This document shows, piece by piece, positions 54,847 to 64,000 of a stretch of 64,000 nucleotides of DNA (positions are counted from its first letter, which is position 1; every line of letters begins with the position of its first letter). Position numbers and translations under genes: made by a program. The notes beneath the pieces are model-generated. The model saw nothing but the letters and a program-made list of their open reading frames with translations, had not been told where the DNA came from and searched no databases. This stretch comes from Coccinella septempunctata (lineage: Eukaryota; Arthropoda; Insecta; Coleoptera; Coccinellidae), in the NCBI RefSeq assembly GCF_907165205.1, contig NC_058192.1, forward strand, positions 35,740,001-35,804,000, written 5' to 3'.

Positions 54847-55252
54847 TAAAACGTAGAAATAAAAATTGCTTTCTAGAACTGATAAACTAATATAGAGATT
54901 ACCACAAGCTGAAAGGCAAACATTAGAACCTCGTTCAAATATTTTTGTAGTCAACAAGCAATGATTAATTAATTACCTTCTTTCACAATCTGTATATAAG
55001 CGATAATAATCGCTGTTTTCGTAATTTAATGAAATAACAAACAGAAATGCGAAATTTTGAACTTCTAATACATTCGAAGGTAACTCAGTATCATCAAGAG
55101 GGTCTTTGGTAACATTACATGAAGAAGTTCGTTCGAGAATAACGTGGTCCCGGGAAAAGTTGGTCAGAGAAAAGATAAAGTTTTGGCGGGAGATGCGCAG
55201 CACTCTGATTGGTCGATATGATTTGGCATCTTGGAGACAATTAATGTTTGCT
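54830..55252 (-). repeat. MULE right TIR, with promoter and first exon of second gene
   Basis: Inverse of the left TIR, ending AGCAAACATTAATTGTC on the minus strand. Differs by small indels, so both TIRs have evolved separately for some time. Confidence 0.9.
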
Positions 55253-56639
55253 GTTTTTCTGTCATTTTGGTAACAGTGTTGAGGGAGCCTTAGGCCAGTA
55301 GTTTCATTTTACTGTTGACAGACCGTGAAAAAATTAATGCAAATTTTTAAGGTTTATTCAATTATTATTGAAATTAAAGGATATATTTACTACATTTCTC
55401 CCCGTACGATAGCACTTCGAAGCTCACATCACAGTTGAATTTTTTCCCATAATCGGAAAGTTAGGTTATTATTGAATTTCCAGATATGAAAGACAGTTCT
55501 TGGACGTGAATCTGTTTCAAAATCGGATGTAATAACGGATAGTTTATTTCTTCACTAATAATACTTATTTTTCAGGCACATATGAATTAATCATATCAAG
55601 AAATGTATGAAATTCATAAATGTCAAATATCATCTCTCGGAAAGTCTTATTTTAAATAAAAAAAGCTTCTTCTGGGGTAAGCTTCTGAGCAATTGGTTCA
55701 GAAGAGTTTCTATTTGAAGTATATGATCCATTTGTCAAGTTTACATAATGGATGTCAGATTAAATTACATGCAAACTCACAGAATGAGAAACATCCTTAA
55801 TCTTGGTGTATGAACATAAGAATTTCTAGATAACAAACGGTTCTTGGGGGTGTTCCCGCACAGAAAATCGACCAGGAGATTCTATATTTTATAATTGAAA
55901 TTTATTTTTAGGCACATATAAATTTATCAGATCAAGAAATGCATAATATCATCTCTCGGACAGTGTTATTTGGTAAAAAAAAAAGGTTCTTCAGAGTAAG
56001 TTCATGAAGCAATTCGTCCAGGAGAGTTTCTATGTGAAGTAGATGATCTATTTCGCTTCTTTTCAACTGAATACAACAGATTTCCGACAACTTGCAAGCA
56101 ATTGGGTAGTGTACGGAGATGATTTTCTTTGTCTAGATCTATGGAAAAATACGTTTTGAGATAAGTTATTCAGTTGGAATTATATAATGATTATTGAAAC
56201 AAAATCTATGAGTGAGTTTTTGCGTTAAAATTCTATATTTATAGACATTTGTCGAGTTTTCCCATTTAAGGTAAGATTTTTCTCTTATCGTAGAGAGAGG
56301 GACTCTGTAGGTTTTTGTTCGAAATAAACTGAATTAAATGTTATAATACTTGAAACCTTCATAATTAGGCTTCTTTTCAATTCCATATAACAGATTTTGG
56401 CCAATTTTCAAGCTTTTTGATTAGTGTACAAGGATTATTCTATTCACTCATTCAAGTGGAATAATAAAATGCTTATTGGAACACGAGAGCAGGGTGTGTT
56501 CGCGTTAAAATTTTATTTTTATATACTTTTGCCAAGTTTTTCTCACTTGAGGTTAGATATTTTTTTTCTTATCGTAGAGGAAGGTAATTTGTATATTTTT
56601 GTTCAAAATAAACTGAATTAAATGTTATAATGCTTGAAA

Positions 56640-56800
56640 TTTAATGAATGGCGAGGCCGAAGTCCTGAGCTACTGACGAAAGGCGAATTGCGAGGGCCGT
56701 AGGCCCGAGCTTCGGACTCAAGGCGAATCGCGAGGGCCGTAGGCCCGAGCTATTGACGAAAGGCGAATTTGCCCATAAAGACGAATCTACCTACAAGGTG
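56640..56800. repeat. GC-rich minisatellite, ~40-bp unit, between units A and B
   Basis: Repeats of GCGAATCGCGAGGGCCGTAG-GCCCGAGCTA with the hairpin GGGCC-GTA-GGCCC, about three copies. Confidence 0.85.
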
Positions 56801-59179
56801 GATCTCCTGGCTATACTAATATACCAATTTAGGTAGATCTGCTGGCCATACTTAATATTATAACGTTGATAAAAAATGATCACTGAATCGTATCACATTT
56901 TTTGCCATGTTGAAGTGTCGGGGGAGGGTATGGGAAATTTGAAATGGCGAGCGCCGAAGGCGCGTGGCCGGGTAGAGCGGTACATGGATAGCTAGAGCAA
57001 GAATCGAGCTTTCCGAAAATGCCTAGATCGTATTTTTACCCCGTCTAAAAGTGTCCGAAAATCGCGTGAGAAAATCGCGAAATTCACGATTTTCGCGAAA
57101 AGGTGCCAAACTGATTTGATTCGCTTGAGAGATCCGCGGTAGCTCGAGAGCCAGGATGAGTGTTGAACTAAGCTCGAAGGACCCGAAATTAAATTAGGCC
57201 TGTTTTTTTTTCCCGGAGCCCGAACGAAATTTCCTAAAAAAGCGTAAGAAATTTGAAAATTTTTGACGTCTACGAAAATTTGATAAATTAATTTCCAAGA
57301 GCATAGATGTAATTTCGATCACGCCTGACGTTTCGAAAGGGGTTTTTGCAGATTTTGGAAACTCAAGTCGATTATTATATGAATAATGCCAAAATAGGGA
57401 AGATAAATGCTTGAGAATCATTCTCCATATCCTGTAGCATCTCCAGGTACCCATATTTCGGCTCCATATGTACAGGTAAGTTTGCAATTTTCGATATTAC
57501 GAAACCACCTCGGTTAAGCACCGTTCAGAACCTTCGTTTTGGCCCTGAATATTTTCAGTTTTTTCGAGATTTTTAGCGTTGAAATTGCAAAAATAAATTT
57601 ATATTAGGAAAGTCGAGGTCACTATTCAGCCAAAACTTACTTAAAATTTTAAAATTTCCATAATTTTTCAATTCCTATAACGTGTTTTCCTGTCATTTGG
57701 GTAACAGTGTTGAGGGAGCCTTAGGCCAGTTTCATTTGACTGTTGACAGACCGTGAAAAAATTGATGCAAATTTTTAAGGTTTAATTATTATTGAAATTA
57801 AAGGATATATTTAATATATTTACTACATTTCTCCCCGTACGATAGCACTTCGAAGCTCACATCACAGTTGAATTTTTTCCCATAATCGGAAAGTTAGGTT
57901 ATTAATGAATCTCCAGATATGAAAGACAGTTCTTGGACGTGAATCTGTATCAAAATCGGATGTAATAACTGATAGTTTATTTTGTCACTAATAATACTTA
58001 TTTTTCAGGCACATATAAATTCATCATATCAAGAAATGTATGAAATTCTTAAATGTCAAATATCATCTCTCGGAAAGTATCATTTTAAATAAAAAAAGCT
58101 TCTTCAGGGGTAAGCTTCCAAGCAATTGGTTCAGAAGAGTTTCTATTTGAAGTATATGATCCATTTGTCAAGTTCACTAATGTATTTCAGATTAAATTAC
58201 ATGCAAACAAACAGAATGAGAAACATCCTTAATCTTGGTGTATGAACATAAGAATTTCTAGATAACAAACGGTTTTTGAGGGTGACTCTGCACAGGAAAT
58301 CGACCAGAAGATTCTATATTTTATAATTGAAATTTATTTTCAGGCATATATAAATTTATCAGATCAAGAAATGTATAATATCATCTCTTGGACAGTGTTA
58401 TTTGGTAAACAAAAATTCTTCAGAGTAAGTTTCTGAAGCAATTCGTTCAGGAGAGTTTCTATGTGAAGCAAATGATCTATTTCGACTCTTTTGAACTGAA
58501 CACAACAGATTTCTGACAACAAGTTATTCACTTGGAATGATATAATGATTATTGAAACACAATCTATGAGTGAGTTTTTGCGTTGAAATTCTATATTTAT
58601 AGACATTTGTCAAGTTCTTCCATTTAGGGTAAGATTTTTGCTATTATCGTAGAGAGAGGGACTCGGTAGGTTTTTGTTCAAAATAAACAGAATTAAATGT
58701 TATAATGCTTGAAATTTTTATAATTAGGCTCCTTTCCAATTCCATTTAACAGATTTTGGCCAATTTTAAAGCTTTTTGATTATTCTTAGAGGATTATTGT
58801 ATTTAATCATTCCAGATGGAAGGAAAAATGTTTTCAAATACTTTATTCGAGTGGAATGATATAATGATTATTGGAATACAATAGCAGGGCGTGTTTTTGC
58901 GTTGAAATTCTACTTTTATCGACTTTTAGCCAATTATTCTCATTTCAGGTTAGTTTTTGGTTTCATCAATCAATCAATCAAACTTTGTAAGTTTCTATTC
59001 AGTATGAACTGAATGCATGGAATCTCCGTTATAAGGCTTCTGTCCAACTGAATATAACTGATTTTGCCAATTTTCAAGCAGTGTATGAGAATATTTGTAA
59101 TCTTTCGGGAAAATTGCGACACTGCCTGTATACATCGAACGCTGTGAGTTATGTGTGATACTTAGTATCGTATAGTGCG

Positions 59180-59370
59180 GACAAAAGGCAAATCTCGAGG
59201 GCCGTAGGCCCGGGCTACGGACGAAAGGCGAATCGCGAGGGCCGTAGGCCCGAGCTACGGGCGGAAGGCGAATCGCGAGGGCCGTAGGCCCGAGCTACGG
59301 GCGGAAGGCGAATCCCGAGGGCTGTATGCCCGAGCTACGGACAAAAGGCGAATCTGTCCATAAAGGCGAA
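59180..59370. repeat. GC-rich minisatellite, ~40-bp unit, between units B and C
   Basis: Four to five copies of the same 40-bp unit as at 56640, more regular here, then CTACCTACAAGGTAGATCTC and a short inverted repeat GGTAGATC. Confidence 0.9.
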
Positions 59371-59816
59371 TCTACCTACAAGGTAGATCTCCCGGCCATA
59401 CTGATCTACCAAAAAAGGTAGATCTATGGGCTTGCTAGTCCATATGATAACGTTGATAAAACTGATCACTGAATCGTATCAAATTTTTCGAAATGTTGAC
59501 CTTCGGGAGGAGTGTATGGGAAAATTGAAATGGCGAGCGCCGAAGGCGCGACGCGGGGACATGCTGGTTGTAAATAAGTATCTAGAGGAAGAATCGAGCT
59601 TCCCGAAAATGCCAAGATCGTATTTTTACCCCGTCTAAAATTGACCGAAAATTGCGTGAGAAAATAGCGAAATACACGATTTTCGCAAAAAGGTACCAAA
59701 CTAAATTTATTAACTTGAGAGATCCGCTGTAGCTCGAGAGCCGGGATTGATGTCGAACTAAGCTCGAAGGACCCGAAATCAAAATAGGCCTGTTCTTTTT
59801 TCCGGAGCACAAACGG

Positions 59817-60121
59817 TGTTGGGGTGGTATCTCAATTATACCTCAAGTTCTAAGAGTTCTGGGTTGGTGAAAACTTAGGGACTCGAGGATTGAGATTGAT
59901 AATGCGGATCACTTGATAATGAACGTTTATTTCCTAATCTAACAAACTATATATAGTCAAATTGTACAATGACGTCAAGACCACATAATCGAAATCGAAT
60001 TACATTCTGCATATTCAGTACATTTTTCTTTACTTGCAAAATTGGATTAAGGAATGTTAGATATTAAAGCAAACTATTGCAATCCTTTGTCTCACCTGGC
60101 CTACTTACACAGGAAATAACA
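59817..60121 (-). repeat. BEL/Pao 3' LTR
   Basis: 305 bp, TGTTGGGG at the left and GAAATAACA at the right on plus, so TG..CA ends. It interrupts tandem unit C. A partial copy lies at 17195-17403. Confidence 0.75.
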
Positions 60122-60288
60122 ATTATGAAAGAGCGGATGATCTAAATAATTTCGAATGGAAATATTTGGTTGAATTGAGTTTATGAATTTTTGATATATT
60201 TAATTTTGGATATTTATTGTACGTTTCGTACATATTCCCGGCGGCCATGGTGATGTGGTTGGGGTCTTGATGTCTTTGTTGGTGGTTG
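60122..60288 (-). other. BEL/Pao 3' untranslated region
   Basis: Sequence between the stop of the rearranged ORF and the LTR; no feature beyond short open frames. Confidence 0.5.
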
Positions 60289-62568
60289 TCATCCCTGGAG
60301 CTGGCTGCCTGGTCTGGAGTCATTGTATATTGGCTGCAGCTCGATCTCCTCAGGATGAACTGGTCTATTGTTCGCGTGTGCATCAGTCGGTGCTTGTTGT
60401 TGTTTCCTATGTTTTAAAAAGTAAACAATAAGTAAAACAATGACAATGATTATTACGATGTTCTTGCTGGAGTTCATCGTTGAATGAAAGTGATATTGTT
60501 TCCAACGGTAGTAGTACCAGTGACCTTGACCTAGCAGGTTATGGATTTCTCGAACTCTGTTCGCGACGAACATTTTCCACTTTCCAGCGTCAGCGTTTAT
60601 CCATGATATTACTACTTGAGAGTCGGACCAGGTGAATATTTTCGAATTGTTGTGATTCAGGGCCGTAACGCAGCGTTTGATGAGTTTGGCTAGAAGAAGG
60701 GCTGCGCAGAGTTCTAACTGCGGGATTGTCTTTGTATTTTTTAGTGGTGATACTTTTGATTTGGAGGCCAGGAGTCCTACGTGGGTGTTCCCATTTGTGT
60801 CTGTTGTTTTTATGTATACTGCAGCGCCATATGCTTTCAGGGATGCATCTGAGAATCCATGTATTTCCAAGGGTTGTCCACGCCGTAGGTGAATCCAGTG
60901 TTGAACTTGAATTTCTTCTAATTTTGGAAGCTCGTTTCTGAAGTTTTTCCAGGTGTTCCTGATGTGCTCTGGTGGTGGTTCATCCCAAGATGTGTTGGTT
61001 TTCCATATTTCTTGCATTAACAGTTTCGCCTGTATAATGACTGGAGAAAATAATCCAAGAGGATCGAAGATTGTGGCGATTTCTGATAAGATTTTTCTTT
61101 TTGTTAACCGATGTTCGGAGTTTCGTTTTATTAGATACTGAATATTATCTTCTCTGGGAGTCCATGTTATACCGAGCGTCTTGGTTGGTCCATTTTTGTC
61201 ATCCAGCGTGACGGTGGATTTGTTTTCGGTCAGTACGTTATATTTCCACTTTCTTATATTGAATCCTCCCTTTTTGAGTAGGTCAGTTACTTCCTTTTGT
61301 ATGTGTAGTGCTTCTTCAATAGTGTCTGCGCCACTCAGAAGATCGTCCACGTAGAAATCCCGTAGCACTATTTCAGCCGCAAGGGGGTGGTTTTTCTTTT
61401 CATCTGTAGCTAGTTGTCTCATTGTTCTTATGGCCAGGTAAGCTGCTGATGCTGTACCGTAGGTTACAGTGGTTAATTCGTAGGTTTGAATTGGCTCATC
61501 TTTGGTGTTTCTCCAGAGTATAGAGTGTAATGGCTGGTTTTCTCTGTCCAATTTCACCTGCCTATACATTTTCTCGATGTCAGCTGTTATGGCTATTTTG
61601 TGCTTTCGCCATCTTATCAGAATATCTATGAGATCCTGCTGCAGTTTAGGTCCTGTGTGAAGAATGTCGTTTAGGCTGAGTCCGGTACTTGTCTTTGCGC
61701 TTGCATCGAATACGACTCTTAGCTTTGTCGTATCACGTTCTTCTTTCAATACGGGTTGATATGGAATATAATACCTCTTCGCTGAATTATTTGAGCTAGC
61801 AATTTTCATATGACCTAGCGCAATGTATTCCTGCATGAATTCTTTATACATAGTTCTAAGCTTTTCGTCTTTATCCAGCTTGTTTTCCAATTGAAATAGT
61901 CGTGCCAGTGCCCTCTGCTTCGATTCTCCTAGCTGAGTTGTACTTTTCTTGAATGGAAGTTTCACAGTATAACCGTGCTCGTCCCGTCGAAAGGTGTTGG
62001 AGTAAAATTCTTCGACGAAAGTATCGTCGTTTGTTGTTTCCTCGGAATTTTCTGCTTCTTCAATGTTCCAGAATTTTTTGAGTTGTGAATTCTCATTCAA
62101 ATTCGTGATCAAGCTTGCTACACGAAGTTGTGGACTCGATGATGCGGTTCCGCTAATAATCCATCCGAAGTGAGTGTTTCTTATTATGAGGTTAGTAATG
62201 TAGCTCCTTGTGGGTGGAGTAATTGGATGTCTTTGGCTATATTTCAGGGTTGCGCTATTTATTCTCCCATCTACTCTGAGTAAGCCTTCGTGATCTATAT
62301 ATGGGTTAAGGCTTTCCAGGTTGCTGGACTTCTTCATCTTTCCTGTTTTGATGATCAACTCAATGTCATTTTGAAAATATGGCTGCTGTGTAAGCTTGAG
62401 AACAGCTTTTTCACTCTCCTGCAGTTCTTCTGCTTCCAGAGATGCGCTGGATCTGTGATTTTCTGGTTTCAATAGTCCCCTGCAGTACTCCATAATATTT
62501 ATCAGTTTTTGATGAATTTCGTCAAACTCTCGTTCAAAGTTGTCCCATTCTTCATCCAATAGTGCCAT
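60289..62568 (-). CDS. Rearranged BEL/Pao polyprotein, 759 residues
   Basis: A single open frame with domains out of order. Residues 1 to about 45 are gag-like (MALLDEEWDNFEREFDEIHQ). About 46-135 are the N-terminal integrase region (LESLNPYIDHEGLLRVDGRI ... LIIRNTHFG), which normally follows RNase H. Then comes the end of protease (WIISGTASSS), peptidase A17/RT (LRVVFDASAKTSTGLSLNDI) with catalytic FYVDDLLSGAD, and RNase H (IHGFSDASLKAYGAAVYIK, FTWSDSQVVISWI). After GQGHWYYYRW the frame jumps to NSSKNIVIIIVIVLLIVYFL, a membrane-spanning segment with a basic start and a Pro-rich tail, like the end of an envelope-type protein. Integrase core and protease active site are absent, so it is a non-autonomous derivative. 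Confidence 0.85.
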   Translation of the reverse strand: MALLDEEWDNFEREFDEIHQKLINIMEYCRGLLKPENHRSSASLEAEELQESEKAVLKLTQQPYFQNDIELIIKTGKMKKSSNLESLNPYIDHEGLLRVDGRINSATLKYSQRHPITPPTRSYITNLIIRNTHFGWIISGTASSSPQLRVASLITNLNENSQLKKFWNIEEAENSEETTNDDTFVEEFYSNTFRRDEHGYTVKLPFKKSTTQLGESKQRALARLFQLENKLDKDEKLRTMYKEFMQEYIALGHMKIASSNNSAKRYYIPYQPVLKEERDTTKLRVVFDASAKTSTGLSLNDILHTGPKLQQDLIDILIRWRKHKIAITADIEKMYRQVKLDRENQPLHSILWRNTKDEPIQTYELTTVTYGTASAAYLAIRTMRQLATDEKKNHPLAAEIVLRDFYVDDLLSGADTIEEALHIQKEVTDLLKKGGFNIRKWKYNVLTENKSTVTLDDKNGPTKTLGITWTPREDNIQYLIKRNSEHRLTKRKILSEIATIFDPLGLFSPVIIQAKLLMQEIWKTNTSWDEPPPEHIRNTWKNFRNELPKLEEIQVQHWIHLRRGQPLEIHGFSDASLKAYGAAVYIKTTDTNGNTHVGLLASKSKVSPLKNTKTIPQLELCAALLLAKLIKRCVTALNHNNSKIFTWSDSQVVISWINADAGKWKMFVANRVREIHNLLGQGHWYYYRWKQYHFHSTMNSSKNIVIIIVIVLLIVYFLKHRKQQQAPTDAHANNRPVHPEEIELQPIYNDSRPGSQLQG

Positions 62569-62689
62569 CTTCCTGCCGCAGTTTTCTTCGTTTTTTTTCC
62601 CGAGTTGCTCGGCGATGAGGTTTTCAATCTTTTTTTTATCTTTGTGTTGCTGGCTGATGGATTCAGTGGCTGGATATTATGTGGGTGGT

Positions 62690-64000
62690 TAATTTCTTGT
62701 GGATCGTGGATACAGTGGGTGTTTTCCAAAGTCCCTGGTGGTTGAGTCCGTTGACTGCTTCTTGTTGTGTGCCCAGTGGATGTATTTCCCTGGTGGTTGA
62801 GTCAAAGGGTTGTAAGTCCGATGACTGCTTCTTGATGTGTGCCCAGTGGATGTATTTCCCTGGTGGTTGAGTCAAAGGGTTGTAAGTCCGATGACTGCTT
62901 CTTGATGTGTGCCCAGTGGATGTATTTCCCTGGTGGTTGAGTCAAAGGGTTGTAAGTCCGATGACTGCTTCTTGATGTGTGCCCAGTGGATGTATTTCCC
63001 TGGTGGTTGAGTCTGTTGACTGCTTCTTGTTGTGTGCCCAGTGGATGTATTTCCCTGGTGGTCGAGTCAAAGGGTTGTAAGTCCGATGACTGCTTCTTGA
63101 TGTGTGCCCAGTGGATGTATTTCCCTGGTGGTCGAGTCAAAGGGTTGTAAGTCCGATGACTGCTTCTTGATGTGTGCCCAGTGGATGTATTTCCCTGGTG
63201 GTTGAGTCAAAGGGTTGTAAGTCCGATGACTGCTTCTTGATGTGTGCCCAGTGGATGTATTTCCCTGGTGGTTGAGTCTGTTGACTGCTTCTTGTTGTGT
63301 GCCCAGTGGATGTATTTCCCTGGTGGTTGAGTCAAAGGGTTGTAAGTCCGATGACTGCTTCTTGATGTGTGCCCAGTGGATGTATTTCCCTGGTGGTTGA
63401 GTCAAAGGGTTGTAAGTCCGATGACTGCTTCTTGATGTGTGCCCAGTGGATGTATTTCCCTGGTGGTTGAGTCAAAGGGTTGTAAGTCCGATGACTGCTT
63501 CTTGATGTGGATTCAGTGGATGTATTCCAAAGTCCCTGTTGGTTGATTGTTGACTGCTTTTTGTTGTGTGCCCAGTGGATGTATTTCCCTGGTGGTTGAG
63601 TCAAAGGGTTGTTAGTCCGATGACTGCTTCTTGATGTGTGCCCAGTGGATGTATTTCCCTGGTGGTTGAGTCAAAGGGTTGTAAGTCCGATGACTGCTTC
63701 TTGATGTGTGCCCAGTGGATGTATTTCCCTGGTGGTCGAGTCAAAGGGTTGTAAGTCCGATGACTGCTTCTTGATGTGTGCCCAGTGGATGTATTTCCCT
63801 GGTGGTTGAGTCAAAGGGTTGTAAGTCCGATGACTGCTTCTTGATGTGTGCCCAGTGGATGTATTTCCCTGGTGGTTGAGTCAAAGGGTTGTAAGTCCGA
63901 TGACTGCTTCTTGATGTGTGCCCAGTGGATGTATTTCCCTGGTGGTTGAGTCAAAGGGTTGTAAGTCCGATGACTGCTTCTTGATGTGTGCCCAGTGGAT
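62690..64000. repeat. 70/55-bp minisatellite in a 265-bp higher-order array
   Basis: About 19 units, most of 70 bp (GGTTGAGTCAAAGGGTTGTA ... GTGCCCAGTGGATGTATTTC), with 55-bp short units at 62976-63030 and 63241-63295 spaced 265 bp (55 + 3 x 70). The array continues beyond the window. It lies in the 5' leader side of the BEL/Pao ORF. Unit length is not a multiple of three and contains no start or stop pattern typical of coding repeats. Confidence 0.95.

Larger units (their letters stand above)
49877..55252 (+). mobile_element. Complete Mutator-like element with two convergent genes
   Basis: The element is 5376 bp with ends AGCA-ACATTAATTGTC, flanked by a perfect 9-bp target duplication GTTTTTCTG (49868-49876, 55253-55261). 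The uninterrupted paralogous site in unit B (57680-57700, GTTTTCCTG) confirms the boundaries. Long TIRs of about 420 bp (49877-50300, 54830-55252) differ by scattered substitutions and indels. It encodes a spliced transposase on plus (50286-53602) and a small spliced gene on minus (54846-54464), converging with polyadenylation signals at 54221 (plus) and 54250 (minus). A piggyBac-type MITE disrupts the transposase. Confidence 0.95.
49090..59816. repeat. Three tandem ~2.4-kb units (A, B, C)
   Basis: The marker TAACGTTGATAAAA recurs at 49126, 56861 and 59448. Without the MULE and its target duplication, unit A is about 2.35 kb; unit B is about 2.59 kb. Unit C is cut at 59817 by a BEL/Pao LTR. 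Each unit starts with a hairpin-rich GCGAGCGCCGAAGGCGCG block, and units end in a ~40-bp GC-rich minisatellite. Units contain degenerate ~350-bp internal repeats (55560-56640, 58020-58960). No protein is recognised; the class is unknown. Confidence 0.85.

Noticed and set aside
54973..55203. 76-codon minus frame near the MULE end
   Set aside because: It lies wholly in the right TIR, and its left-TIR mirror is not conserved as protein; a chance frame.
62802..63604. Open frames of ~110 codons with HWAH/STTREIHPLG repeats
   Set aside because: They arise from the stop-poor 70-bp minisatellite read in three rotating frames; not a protein gene.
62690..64000. Regular repeats resembling a CRISPR array
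   Set aside because: Units are 55-70 bp, continuous with no unique spacers, in a eukaryotic setting next to a retrotransposon; a minisatellite.

Overview
This 64 kb window looks like an AT-rich insect nuclear genome. There are no prokaryotic operons. Cellular coding sequence is sparse, split by canonical GT..AG introns, and buried in transposable elements (TEs) typical of insects: BEL/Pao, copia, Penelope-like (PLE), jockey/CR1-type non-LTR, mariner, P, hAT-type and piggyBac-type MITEs, and a Mutator-like element (MULE). A beetle is plausible, but I cannot fix the order from sequence alone.

Host gene: three exons on the minus strand (46778-46993, 36554-36783, 15528-15731) join in frame with matching splice phases. 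They encode the N-terminal low-complexity part of a YTHDF-type m6A reader, with the family segment TWASIASQPAKPQ and KHNMDIGTWD. The two introns are about 10 kb and 21 kb. Upstream exons lie above 46993 or outside the window, and the YTH domain must lie left of position 1 in this orientation. Most of the window up to about 47 kb is therefore probably intronic or gene-flanking TE debris.

Layout. 0-3 kb: broken IS630/Tc1-type transposase, tRNA-like sequence, THAP pseudogene. 3.4-13.1 kb: a copia 3' part abutting a BEL/Pao element, which carries a nested PLE with a 12-bp target duplication. 13.4-22.3 kb: PLE and non-LTR pieces, internally deleted mariner, YTHDF exon, nested MITEs, solo LTR piece, a long non-LTR element. 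24-27 kb: Harbinger, THAP and PLE fragments, a foldback and a hairpin. 27.2-31.1 kb: a large imperfect palindrome of PLE and P-element-like sequence. 31-46 kb: PLE, P-transposase, mariner, CR1 and MITE remnants with YTHDF exon 36554-36783. 47.5-49.1 kb: non-LTR remnant. 49.1-59.8 kb: three tandem ~2.4 kb units, the first carrying a complete MULE. 59.8-64 kb: a rearranged BEL/Pao element running into a 70-bp minisatellite that continues past the window.

Most notable: (1) the MULE at 49877-55252, with ~420-bp terminal inverted repeats (TIRs), a perfect 9-bp target duplication and a paralogous empty site. It carries two convergent spliced genes: a zinc-finger/SWIM transposase and an unrecognised 58-residue acidic protein. 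Both start from near-identical first exons inside the TIRs, a layout recalling maize MuDR. (2) Seven hammerhead-ribozyme-like motifs, four tied to recognisable PLEs, all with a loop-less self-complementary helix III; two carry a C3-G8 to U3-A8 double change. (3) A BEL/Pao ORF whose domains are rearranged in frame, with integrase N-terminus before reverse transcriptase and a membrane-spanning tail fused after RNase H.
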